The notes under the pieces are model-generated. The model was not told the DNA's origin. It made no database searches and worked only from the letters and a program-made list of their open reading frames with translations. Positions 41,169 to 52,345 of a stretch of DNA of 64,000 nt are shown here, one piece after another; positions within the stretch are counted from its first letter, which is position 1; the number at the start of each line of letters is the position of its first letter. Origin of the DNA: Erpobdella octoculata (lineage: Eukaryota; Annelida; Clitellata; Hirudinida; Erpobdellidae); the NCBI GenBank assembly GCA_963978895.1, contig OZ022244.1, positions 9,338,923 to 9,402,922 of the forward strand, written 5' to 3'. Both the position numbers and the translations under genes were made by a program.

Positions 41169-41516
41169 TTACTGGTGGCAGCGGTGGGATAGATCTTGAG
41201 AAAGAAGATCTTGATTTAGAAGATTTTGTTTGAAGAAGAAGAAGAAGCCGACGAGTCATTCGACCAGTTCAGGGGAAGAATTCGACCAGTTCTGATACCT
41301 TTTCTAACGCGACTCTCGATGTTTACCGCGCGCACCTGTGTCGAAGAAGAATGTCCGATTGATGACAATTGTTCGTACTCATCCAGTTCCTTCCTCCATT
41401 TACTTTCAAACGAGAACATCACTGTTCGACGAAAGCGGAGATATTCTTGATTTTATTTATTTAAATATCTTATGTAATTTCGACTTAATTTAATCTTTTA
41501 TTATCATAATACTTGC

Positions 41517-41573
<57 letters not shown>

Positions 41574-41802
41574 TGTTACTATTATTTTATCCTTTAATTA
41601 ATAGTTTTTAATTATACTTATTTTATCCTCATAACTCCAGTTTATTTTATGTACGTTAATTTAATTACAGTGTCTAAATTTGATTATTTTTATTAATATC
41701 CTTCTATTAAGATAATTCCATGAGGATATTAGTTTATTTGTATATTAAGTTATTACATGTTTTCTTATCTTTTGTCTCCTTTTACGCGATTGTATTTACA
41801 GA

Positions 41803-41827
41803 CTCTGAAGATGGCGAAAGCCGAAAC
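41803..41827 (+). other. PLE terminal-repeat hairpin motif
   Basis: Same sequence as at 4125: CTGAAGAT, GGC/GCC, GAAAC. Confidence 0.6.
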
Positions 41828-42035
41828 GTCCCGTAAGTCTGAAATAAAGAAGGTTTTAAATGTTAATACTTTTCTTAATACGTGTTGCAGTAGACAAAAA
41901 ACGTTGTTCCGAAATATTGAGAAAGTATCTATAAAACTCATAGCGGCTAAAGGGAGACTCATTTTTAATCGAGCTTGTCTTAAAGAAAATCTTATGCCAT
42001 CTTACATTATTAATATATATATATATATATATATA

Positions 42036-43065
42036 CTAGCGGAGATACCCGGCGTTGCCCGGGTTTTTTAGAGGTTTTTCTAATGTTTGTCTCTTTCTCT
42101 CCCGTTTCCTTTCCCACCTGCTTTCCCACTCCTGTTCGCTTTCCCGTTTTCGGTCGTTTTCCCGCTGCCGGTCGCTTTCCCGCTCCCGGTCGCTTTCCCG
42201 CTCCCGGTCGCTTTCCCGCTCCCGGTCGCTTTCCCGCTCCCGGTCGCTTTCCCGCTCCCGGTCGCTTTCCCGCTCCCGGTCGCTTTCCCGCTCCCGGTCG
42301 TTTTCCCGTTCCCGGTCGCTGTCCCGTTCCCGCTCACGTTTGCTCTCCCATTCCCGCTCACGCTTTCTTTTCCGTTCCCGCTCGCTGTCCGTTCCGGGTC
42401 GCTTTCCCGTTTCTATAATAGACTATAACTAACCCACAAACACTCATGTATATATATAGTCTTAGCAAATCTATTTTACGTTTTATAGGCTAACAGAAGT
42501 TATGAAAGAATGTAAAAGAGAAAATGAGCGTGAACGGGAACGGGAACGGGAGAGCAACCGTGACCGGGAATGGGAGAGCAAGCATGACCGGGAACGGGAG
42601 AGCAAGCGTGAGCGGGAACGGGAAAGCGACCGGGAACGGGAAAGCGACCGGGAACGGGAAAGCGACCGGGAACGGGAAAGCGACCGGGAACGGGAAAGCG
42701 ACCGGTAACGGGAAAGCGACCGGGAACGCGACGAAAACGGGAAAGTGGAGAAGGAAACGGGAGCGAGAGAGACAAACATTAGAGCGACAGGGAACGCGAA
42801 AAGCGACCGGGAACGCGGAAAGCGACTGGAATCGGGAGAGCAAGCTTGGAAGGAAACGCGAGCAAGAGAGAAAATCGATAACAAAACTTCTGAGCTGGAA
42901 AGCGACCGGGAGCTGGAAAACGACCGAGAGCTGAAAACGACCGAGAGCGGAAAAGCGACCGGGAACGCGACGAAAACGGGAAAGTGGAGAAGGAAACGGG
43001 AGCGAGAGAGACAAACATTAGAAAAACTTCTAAAAACCCCGGGCAACGCCGGGTAACCCCGCTAG
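42036..43065. mobile_element. Helitron-like element with two outward 3' ends (J2)
   Basis: Same design as J1: CTAG at 42036-42039 (inverted) and at 43062-43065, each with the GC hairpin, and arms of 18-bp repeats in opposite sense. The left arm has about eight units and the right arm about six. The right arm also holds an internal duplication of its own end: gacgaaaacgggaaagtggag occurs near 42729 and 42971. It follows a PLE end exactly as J1 does. Confidence 0.65.
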
Positions 43066-43079
43066 TATATATATTAGAG

Positions 43080-43690
43080 TGAATATAGGAATAGTAACTA
43101 TTACAAAGATATAAGTACAGTGCGTGGTAAAAAAAAGTAGACATCGATTATGATTAAAAAGATAAAAATGTATGACAAGTAATTATTAATAGGATATAAC
43201 ATAAAATTATTAAAGTCAGAAAACGAATATTAACTATTACAAGGATATAGAAAAATGGCGTAGTAAAAGTAGAAAATCAATTGTTGTGTCTATTTCATTT
43301 CTTCCGACGCAAAGTAATGTTAGGATTGTTAAGGAGGTGTGGAAGGATGTCGTCATTGGATGAGTTTGATTGAAAATCGTCAGAAGGTTGAGTTATAGCA
43401 TGTAGTGGTGGTGGAGTAGGAATGCGAGAGATGTTCAATTGTGATTATCGTCTCCGAGGGACGAATGGTTGTTTTCGAGAGTATTTACGGAACTATCGTC
43501 GGGTTGAAGGATGTCAACAAGAGACTGATAGTGATCTTTTTCAGAGATTGGTACTATTTCGTTAGCGAGACTAGGTTTAGGCTCTCCTGTTCTGTAGCCA
43601 AAAGATAAAGGAACATTAGTCTGCTCTTTGCTTGGAGTGAGTGAACTAGGTGTTAGAAATTCGTGTTCGGAACTATTGTCGGATGTAGAG
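43080..43690 (-). pseudogene. PLE C-terminal tail and 3' UTR
   Basis: Minus-strand codons 43690-43440 give a low-complexity tail (TNVPLSFGYRTGEPKPSLAN, VDILQPDDSS) followed by a degenerate ITLRRK-like end near 43320 and a 3' UTR. The style matches the PLE-2 tail. A 23-bp piece of it also sits at 16341-16363. Confidence 0.45.
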
Positions 43691-44393
<703 letters not shown>

Positions 44394-44913
44394 TGCACGT
44401 ATTAAGAAAAGTATTAACATTTAAAACTTTCTTTATTTCAGACTTACGGGCCGTTTCGGCTTTCGCCATCTTCAGAGTCTGTAAATACGATCGCGTAAAA
44501 GGAGGCAAAAGATAAGAAAACATGTAATAACTAAATATACAAATAAACTAATATCCTCAAGGAATTATCTCAATAGAAGGATATTAATAAAAATAATCAA
44601 ATTTAGACAATGTAATTAAATAACGTACATAAAATAAACTGGAGTTATGAGGATAAAATAAGTATAATTAAAAACGTTTAATTAAAGGATAAAATAATAG
44701 TAGCAGTAATAATAATAATAATAATAATAAAAGCAAGTATTATGATAATAAATAATTAAATTAAGTCGAAATTACATAAGATATTTAAATAAATAAAATC
44801 AAGAATATCTCCGCTTTCGTCGAACAGTGATGTTCTCGTTTGAAAGTAAATGGAGGAAGGAACTGGATGAGTACGAACAATTGTCATCAATCGGACATTC
44901 TTCTTCGACACAG
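44394..44913 (-). pseudogene. PLE 3' end (PLE-5)
   Basis: Inverse copy of the PLE-2/3/4 end: the C-terminal codons start at 44913 (SNENITVRR region), followed by a 3' UTR with about seven TTA units, the hairpin at 44477-44453, and the start of the N-terminal peptide, truncated at 44394. Confidence 0.8.
44453..44477 (-). other. PLE terminal-repeat hairpin motif
   Basis: Same sequence as the 4125 motif, minus strand. Confidence 0.6.
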
Positions 44914-44947
44914 AATTATAATTATACTTATTTTATATATATATATA

Positions 44948-45840
44948 CTAGCTGGGTAACCCGGCGCTGCCTGTGCCTCTTTGCATCTATTGAAACATTT
45001 ATGCAGATACTTTTGATTTTTAATTAAAAGAAATACAACAAACACATATACTCATTTTATTGCAAAGCTTTCTGATACAGTGTTTTTTGTTTTGCCATAC
45101 GGTGCATATATGTACAAATTGTTTGGGCTTCTAACACGGGAACATGCCACATACAGCTGACCATGTGAGAAGCAAGGGGTTTCCAAGTTAATGCCAGCCA
45201 CTTTCAACGACTGGCCTTGAGCTTTGTTGATGGACATGGCAAAGGCCAGACGCACAGGAAACTGTGAATTTGAAGATATTCATAATATTTTTCTTCTGGA
45301 TTGTACTGAAATCCTAATTTAAAATACCCAATCTGGTTTGTAGTTCGGGAAAAAGCATAGTTGTTTCTTCTGACATTCAATCTGGCTAATGCAACATCTT
45401 CAGTTTCAATTGATCTTGTAGTGGCATATCTTAAATTAAACGAAAGTGTTTAACATCTAATATTTAAATTCTATAAATACCTTAAATTTTGTTGTGGAAA
45501 TGAAATACCTTGTGTTATTATATTTAAGTCTTGAACTCCGCTCTTTGTCTGTTTCTTGAGCAAGGCGTGCGGCAGATCTATTTTACGTAGGAAAACAGAA
45601 ATAATGAACACTTTTTAATGCAATACAACATTAATTAATTAAAATATTAATTAATTAAAATAACATAAAATTACTTACCTCAGTCGGTCAGCCTCTAATC
45701 TAATCTGATGTTGTTCAACTGATTGGTTGGACCTGGCAGCAGCCACTCTTTTTGAAGCTGGGGTCTTTTTTCCAGTAGATGACTTCCTTTTCAGAGGCAT
45801 TAGTAAAAGAGATGAACAATAAATGTATTTATTAATTCTG
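44948..45840 (-). mobile_element. Mini-Helitron with N- and C-terminal pieces of Rep/helicase
   Basis: The 3' terminus on the minus strand has the GC hairpin and CTAG (44948-44951). Just upstream (45255-45052) is the last part of a Pif1-type helicase with [13 protein letters not shown] and [13 protein letters not shown], the final helicase motifs. The region before it (45800-45262) holds the start of a Helitron protein. The centre, with Rep and helicase motifs I-IV, is deleted at about 45260. The 5' TC end is not certain. Confidence 0.75.
45262..45800 (-). pseudogene. Helitron protein N-terminal exons with intact splice sites
   Basis: ATG at 45800 begins a basic segment (MPLKRKSSTGKKTPASKRVA). 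Exon 1 ends at 45679 before GTAAGT. The intron ends in AG at 45578. Exon 2 (45577-45509) encodes ARLAQETDKERSSRLKYNN and is followed by GTATTT, and the second intron ends in AG at 45430. Exon 3 continues with RYATTRSIETEDVALARLN. Joining keeps the frame across both introns. The Arg/Ala/Glu-rich style is that of Helitron N-termini. Splicing is inferred from consensus sites and frame, not shown. Confidence 0.6.
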
Positions 45841-46049
45841 GATCTCCTCTCTGAAAAGATAATCTTATAACGTAATTATGTGCAATGCAACGAATGAAAT
45901 AAAAAACGTAAAGAAATTTACATTAATAGTTATACTAATTAGTAGTTATATTTATATATATATATATATATACTATATACTCACTCACAATAAATTTTTC
46001 AATTTTCTTTTTTAAGTCTGTAAAGCACAAAATAATATCTGTTAGACTA

Positions 46050-47580
46050 AAAGTAGCACAAAATAATATCTGTTAGAGGTTAGACGGTCTAGTCTAGACC
46101 GCCTCGATTCAACAACCCAAAACCAACAGATAAAGGGTCAGGGTCTCCAATTTCTAATAAAATGACTAAAATCGCCATTGACCCTAATATTGATAAGGAT
46201 TAAAAGTATGGATTGTGCTTTAAATGCCATAAGAAGGGTCATTCGTTCAAGGAATGTCCTTTACACAAATTTCCTTCCTCGACTTTACCTAATCCTAGAA
46301 TTAATTGTTGTCAAACAGAAAATTCCCTTAATTGTCTCGATGATAGGAAAACATTGGTTGATGGTAAAAATTTGTCTTCTCATTCAAAAAATTCCCTTAA
46401 AGGTCTCGTTGGTAGGAAAATATTGTTTGATGATCAAAAATCTTTTCCCTGTCCCGAAACATGTCCCATTATAGATGTCGATGATTATCACATCAGGTCT
46501 TATGAAAATGTATTTATCGATCAATTACCATCTATTCCAGCTTTGATTGATGGTGGTGCAGAAGTGTGTTGCATTAGAGAAGATTTAATCAAACCTCTTC
46601 ATAGGGTACCGCATAAATTTATTAAATTATCTGGCCTTAAAGGTCAACCAGAAATTGTAGGTTGTGTTAGATTAGTTGTTCCACCTGATCCCGATAAAAT
46701 CGCCATCGTACAAGAGATCAAACCTCCCGCGAATAAAAAGGAAGTCAAGCGGATAATGGGGTTGTTCAGTTATTTCAGCAAATTCATACCCAATCTAGCC
46801 CAGACTGCCCATCCTATCACTGAATTGACAAAAAAAGGTGTTCCCAACAAAATTTTCTGGGAAAGAAACACCAGATCGCATTACAAAAACTCATAGACGA
46901 TCTTACTAATGCTACAACACTAAGCACAATTGATTATAGTAAGGGGTTTGGATTAGCAACGGATGCTAGTGCAGTGGCTGTTGGGTGTTGTTTGTTCCAG
47001 GGGAGTGAGGAAAGGGTAGAAGTTCCCATTGCTTTTGCCAGTCTGAAGTTAACACTGACTCAGACAAGGTGGTCCACCATAGAGAGAGAGGCTTACGCAG
47101 TCGTGTGGGCTCTAAGCAAATTCAAATCTCGGATATTGTTGTCTGAGGTCGTAATTTTTTCAGACCACAATCCTCTCACGTATCTTACCGAGTCAGTTTC
47201 CAAAAGTGCTAAACTGACTAGATGGGCACTTGCTATCCAGGAATTTAATCTGACTTTCAAATATAGGTCAGGTAAACAGAATATAGTAGCGGATTTTCTG
47301 TCTCGATTAAATTTCTTTGGGCGATCCGGGTCAATGATAAAGTGGATCGGTCATGTGTTTTTTGCAGGTTTCCAGGGAGATCACGTCGCTGAACGAAGAG
47401 CTGCAGGACGTCTCATTTGTCCTTGCTCGGAAGGTTCTTCGACCCCATCTTTCTTTCTGTTTTGTACCTGTTTTGGATTTTCAGGTTCTCAGGACGGATG
47501 AAGTGGATGAGCACAGAGAAACCCGTCGACAAAAGAAGCACTATCAGCCAACCGGATCGACCCAGATCGAGGAATGAAAC
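46050..47580 (+). pseudogene. Gypsy element G: protease fused to RT thumb and RNase H
   Basis: A gag knuckle CFKCHKKGHSFKEC (46213) is followed by protease LIDGGAEVCCI (46550). At about 46697 the sequence goes straight into KKEVKRIMGLFSYFS, the RT thumb, so integrase and the RT palm are missing. After a frameshift near 46865, RNase H follows: LATDASAVAVGCCLF, IEREAYAVVWAL, SDHNPLTYL and a final VADFLSRL. A short tail leads to a purine tract (actttggggggaggta) and the LTR. DGGA in protease and PR not followed by RT palm fit the same PR-IN-RT-RH family as copy E, shortened by a deletion. A 30-bp unit is repeated in tandem at about 46022-46075. Confidence 0.82.
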
Positions 47581-47626
47581 TGTTGCCGCTAACTAAAAGG
47601 ATCGTTACCGACTTTGGGGGGAGGTA

Positions 47627-48042
47627 TGTCACGCCCGCGTAAACGCAATGTGCGTGCCTGGCCCTAACTATAGTGGAATTCCCGGCGTAGGTGGTGCAAG
47701 GTATATTGCGCAACGTTGTGTGTTTCAATTGCGAATGTCATTGCGCGGTTGTTTGAATGTTTTAGTCCGTAGCTTGGAGATTTACATATTTGTAGGCTGG
47801 CCTGGGGCTTGTATATATATAAGGCTGTTCGGACTATTTGGGGAGTTGCGCCATGTTTTTGATAGAACTTGAACTTGTTATTCTCTGTCGTTTTGTTTAA
47901 CTAGTAGTGTTCGATAGTTTTGGACTGTGTTCGAAAATAAAATAACAACTAATCATCAACAAGAGTGTGGTTAACTTTGTTGGTAGTTAAATTATCGAAT
48001 TTCTCCGGTAATAGCGACTCTAGCGAAGGTAAAGTCGTTACA
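47627..48042 (+). repeat. 3' LTR of gypsy G
   Basis: 416 bp from TGTCACGCCC to GTCGTTACA, directly after the purine tract. A TATA box (tatatatataagg near 47811) and an A-rich polyadenylation-like site (gaaaataaaataac near 47933) are present. No 5' LTR is seen. Confidence 0.8.
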
Positions 48043-48179
48043 GTAATATTGATAATTCATAAGCACTGTGGCAATCTACATACATAATTACCTATGTCTT
48101 TATGATGGATATCTTGATATAACTACTGGATCCACAACCTAATAAAATAGGCCTAAACGGTACGATGTTTTATCAAGAA

Positions 48180-48420
48180 ATCAATGGTCTGTATGTATGT
48201 ATGTTAGCAATTTTGCATAACGCGGAGGCTGGGGTGGTCAGTAGTCAGTAAAATTAGTGCACGCAGTCGTGTAATCAAAGTTATTACGCAATTGTACACT
48301 ATCAGTCCCAAATATACAAAACGTTTTCCTTAGCTTATTATGCAAGAGTTTTATCTGATTGCATCAAAAATAATGCTGGATTTAAAGTTTAAAATAAAAC
48401 ATCGCTAGATGTTGAAAGGT
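48180..48420 (+). mobile_element. Helitron-like fragment, inverse of 26394-26590
   Basis: Begins TCTGTATGTATGTATGTTAG and continues through gcaattttgcataacgcgg, the inverse of 26500-26590. No CTAG end is found. The stretches 48043-48180 and 48420-48750 hold nothing else I can name. Confidence 0.35.
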
Positions 48421-48749
48421 ACGCATAAAAATAAGTGATTTTAATTTGCTTTAACTCAACTCCGCCTCGCTAATTGCGAGCCAGTCCCAAGCCTGGAGAA
48501 AGGAGGAGGGAAAAGTAAAAAGGATCAAATTCTGATCCACGACAGGAAGTACTTAAGTGTTTTCTACATACAGCCATTAGAGTCTTAAAACACCTGGTGT
48601 ATAAAAAAAAAAAATTGCTTTAACCAGGTCTGATCCAAAGCATTAAACATTTTTTTGATATTGCTGAGCAGGTAAAGCATCCACATTTAATAATGGTATA
48701 AAAAAAAACGTTCTTTATTTAATATCTGATAGTTCGATAAAAACCACAA

Positions 48750-49440
48750 AAATGATCATTTATGACGGGCTACTTCTAGCCTTAAATTTTGTGGCGAGTG
48801 TTGGTGCATTGAAAGTAAGGGATAATTTGAAATACAAACAACTTTATGATAGATCAATGGCAAATGTTGTACCAAACTCCATTCATCGCAATGTAAAAGA
48901 TGCTGAGGTTGTACAAGACATTAGTGATTCAAAATTTATAAAGCCAAATGTTACACGGCGGTGCTCAAAATTCTATTTCGTTGAAAGGATTGTTAATCTA
49001 GTTTTCAATAATGTTTGTGATTGTCAGAAGAAGTTAGAGCAAGCTGCATTGATCGAGAGATTGAGTTTGCTTTTTTGAAATCGTTCATTCAGATTATAAA
49101 ACCAATAGTCACCGCAATGGATATCTTCCAAAGTGAAAAGTCATACATTGGTCACATTATTCACACCATCATAGGATTAAAAAATAACATCATGTTCAGA
49201 TAAAACCATCAATGCTCTTTTACAAGCACTATTTCAAGGTATAGAAAAACGATTTGGTCCTGTTTTTGAAAATGAAGAATATCTTCTAGCAACAGCGATA
49301 ACTTCCCAATTTAAATTGAATTTTTTGAACAATGAGCAAAAAATATTTGATTAAAGAAAATTTGTTGGCATACATAAATGAAATGAACCAAGAGCTTGTA
49401 ATACCAGATTTATTTAACTTGTATTTAATTGCAAATGTTA
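48750..49440 (+). pseudogene. hAT-like transposase remnant
   Basis: The frame from 48752 and its +1 neighbour give TRRCSKFYFVERIVNLV, then a region like the hAT core (FLKSFIQIIKPIVTAMDIFQSEKS, in two overlapping frames) and, after another shift near 49200, INALLQALFQGIEKRFGP and ATAITSQFKLNFLNNEQK. The order and spacing match the middle of BED-type hAT transposases. No dimerisation domain, TIRs or target duplication are visible. It is broken at least at 49075, 49201 and 49353. Confidence 0.55.
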
Positions 49441-49735
49441 AGGTTTTTTTTGGTTAATGTTAAAAAGTAGTTTACTAGTAGTTTACTAGTAGTTACCTAC
49501 TAGGCAGTAAACTTCCAGACCCAATTCATCATGGCGGGACTGCTCGAGCCAGTCGTCACTTGGTCTTTGTAGTAGAGTTATCCATTTTTCCTAACATGTG
49601 TTGAATTTATATAACTTTAATGATTATTATTATTAATAAAACCTATTATACCTGTTTTCATGTGTTTTTTGAGAAAACTGGATGTGGGATCGTACTGAAT
49701 TTTACCTAGGATCAATGTGCCCCATGGGGGGATCA

Positions 49736-49759
49736 AAGTGCCCCATTAGCGGGGCACTT
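49736..49759. other. 24-bp inverted repeat
   Basis: aagtgcccc and ggggcactt pair perfectly around attagc. A partial third copy of tgccccat lies just upstream (49718-49725). The role is unknown. Otherwise 49441-49927 shows no feature. Confidence 0.7.
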
Positions 49760-49927
49760 CAATCTTTTTTAGGGGTTGCACCAAAGTTCAATTTAAAAAT
49801 AGTTCTCTTACATTATAAAATGTCAAACCTAATTGATTACATAGAAGAGATGTTCCACTCTGTAATTAAAAAAAAAGAGTAGATTTTTTGAATGGCTTGA
49901 CTGTTATCGCCAAAAAACCTCAAAAGA

Positions 49928-50049
<122 letters not shown>

Positions 50050-50187
50050 TTAATATGTTTAATTTATAATATATATCATAAAACATATATCTTCGATAGC
50101 TATTAAATTAGCTAGTGACGGAATGTTAGCCGTCCAACTTATATATACTATCGAGCATTGATTTGTACCCATTCATAGTCGAGTGTT

Positions 50188-52345
50188 GTGTTCAACATAC
50201 CCCAACAAAAGCGCTTAACAACCACTGTTTTTTGTCGGTGGAAAAGTATAAAAACGCCAGGAATGACAAAAAATGTTGTTGATAAAATCACAAGTATCAA
50301 TAACAGTAAATTGAAAAAAATTAGGTCTGTAGTCTTAAATAACTTATATAACCAAAAAAACTTTGGTTTAGTAGGATTACAGATTCCCCGAACTTTGACC
50401 ATCTGAAAACTTATGAAAAATACTGCCACAAAGAACTTTTCCGCCTTTTGAAGGGTAGAAAAACTTCTATAATAGAAGTTAAATCATGGCTGACAAAGTT
50501 CTTCGGCCATATTGTACCAAAAAACAATTTGGGCAATTTGACCATTCGGGGCCCGATATCAGCCTCAGCCCCAGTTCCACTTCCTAGGAAACAAAATTCA
50601 AAAAAGAGGTTTTCTGACACCTCAGTAGATATTGCTCCTCAAGCAAACAAAGCTAAGGAGTCAATTGATACTATACCACCATCTTTACCAGCCTTTTCTG
50701 ATTAGTCGACAAACCTTATAAACAATTTCGATGAATGTTCATCTGTGGTTGAAAGAATCAAGGTTTTTGCCACAAATTGTAGAAACATTTTTCTGAATAC
50801 GAATCGAATTTTTAAGGATATGCAAAACGGTCTTAATGAAGTAAAGCTGTTCTGCATGGAATTTGATAAATTCAACTCTCCGGCAAACCTCATACCTCCA
50901 CTTATTTTTACTAACCTTCCTCCACAATCCCAAACTGACGTGCCAATGGATTTGTGCAATGAAATCTTTAGATTCTATAATCATAGCAGTATTGATTGAT
51001 ATCACAAATCTATTGGATTCTAATCAAATTCAAAACATTATCTTTTCTGCAATTCAGAAATTTTTTGTTCTTGAAGGTGATTGTGAAATCGATAGTCTGC
51101 ATCAATGTTCAAACATTGGTGCTGATATTGATTCCTCTCATTTTTTATAAATGACACCGTCGTCAGGACCCTTTTGAAGAAATTACCCAGACATCCCGGT
51201 TTTACCAATGCTTTTATCTACTCGTCGTCTCTGTTTGTTTCTCTGTCTGTCTGTCTGTTTGTTTATCTGTCTGTCTGTTTGTTTCTCTGTCTGTCTGTTT
51301 GTTTCTCTGTCTGTTTCAAATCTTGCAATCAATTTTTGAGTCACTTCCTGATGATAAATTTTTTTCAAATTTTGCAATCATGCTCAAAATAGAAGACAAT
51401 GCAATATTAAATTATTAGTTTTACAATAAGTCAATTAATTTAGTTAATTTTAATTAATGTCGATATTTCGATATAATTAAGATATTTCGACTTTAATATA
51501 AAATAAAAGAGTAATATAAGAAAAAATTGATTGCAAAATTTGTGTTTTAATTACATATAAAAGCATTGGGTTTTAAAAATTCGTTTTTAATTTACTTGTT
51601 TGAATTACAGTTTGCTTAAGCTGATGCCAATTCAGAAGAAAGTTCTTTTTTTGGGAACTTCTTTTGTACCGGCGGCTACTAGTATTCGTGAGCAAATTAT
51701 TAGAGATAGGATGTCTAATTTAACCAGACAAGTTAGGTTAAAAGATTTCTTCATGAGGCACTCCACTTTGTGCACTTTCAGAAGGAAGATGTTCCTTTTT
51801 TTATAAAAAGCAATTTGGTTCCTGACGACAAAGATATTTCAAGATTTACTTTAAAAGCTATTCCAGATGTTTGTCAATCTGAAGATGAGATCTTGCAAAA
51901 ATATAGGGTGGCGCCTGGATTTGCTGCTACTGGTAGTAGATCTAATTTGTCGTTTGCGGAGTGGGAAGCTGTTAATTCGTTAAGGAATGACCAGAATCTC
52001 ATTATCCGTAAAGCTGACAAAAGTAATTTTTTTGTAATACTTAATAAGGATGACTACATTTCAGAAAGTTTGCAACAGTTAAGTGATTTTAGATTTTATT
52101 CTCCCATCCGTAGTGACATTAAGGCTGCTGAAAAGATTATGAAAATTCTTGAATTAGGTCTTGAGAATAATGTAATTAATAAGAAAATTTTTGATTACCT
52201 CAAGCCTCCAGCAGAACCATAAGAAAAAAATGTTTATACCCTTTCCAAAATTCATAAAGAAAAAGAAAAGTGGTTTAATGATAGAACCCCACCAGGTAGG
52301 CCTATCATTTCTGATATTGGCTCAGTCAATAACCACATTAATCAG
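50188..52345 (+). pseudogene. PLE-6-type element, second copy (PLE-8)
   Basis: Collinear with PLE-6. It has SIKTPGMTKNVVDKITS, then LLKGRKTSIIEVKSWLTKFF to a TAG at 50702 (Trp codon in PLE-6), then VERIKVFATNCRN to a frameshift at 50998. ADIDSSHFL runs to the T-run frameshift shared with PLE-6. An inserted small element follows (51205-51569). The next segment is FQKEDVPFFIKSN through AEWEAVNSLRNDQNLIIRKADKSN, to a TAA at 52220. PKFIKKKKS and the start of GRPIIS appear out of frame before the copy is cut at about 52345, ahead of the catalytic RT motifs. Confidence 0.85.
51205..51569. mobile_element. Small inverted-repeat element in PLE-8
   Basis: The ends ccaatgcttttat and ataaaagcattgg are perfect inverse copies of at least 13 bp. 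The interior contains a CTGT/GTTT-rich microsatellite (51240-51316). PLE-6 lacks this insert. gtttta occurs on both sides and may be a short target duplication. Confidence 0.6.

Larger units (their letters stand above)
40366..42010 (+). pseudogene. PLE 3' end and terminal repeat (PLE-4), interrupted by an LTR
   Basis: Starts in the PLE connector after GIY-YIG (STTLRLFGFTEDIATRPNFE) and matches PLE-2 closely. At about 40580 it is broken by an LTR sequence. It resumes at about 41296 with a repeat of 31 bp (gataccttttctaacg and onward) already seen at 40525, and then skips to the final C-terminal codons. The 3' UTR has (TTA)n of about 17 units. The hairpin lies at 41803-41827, and the N-terminal peptide ([22 protein letters not shown]) ends in TA at about 42010. 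Confidence 0.8.
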
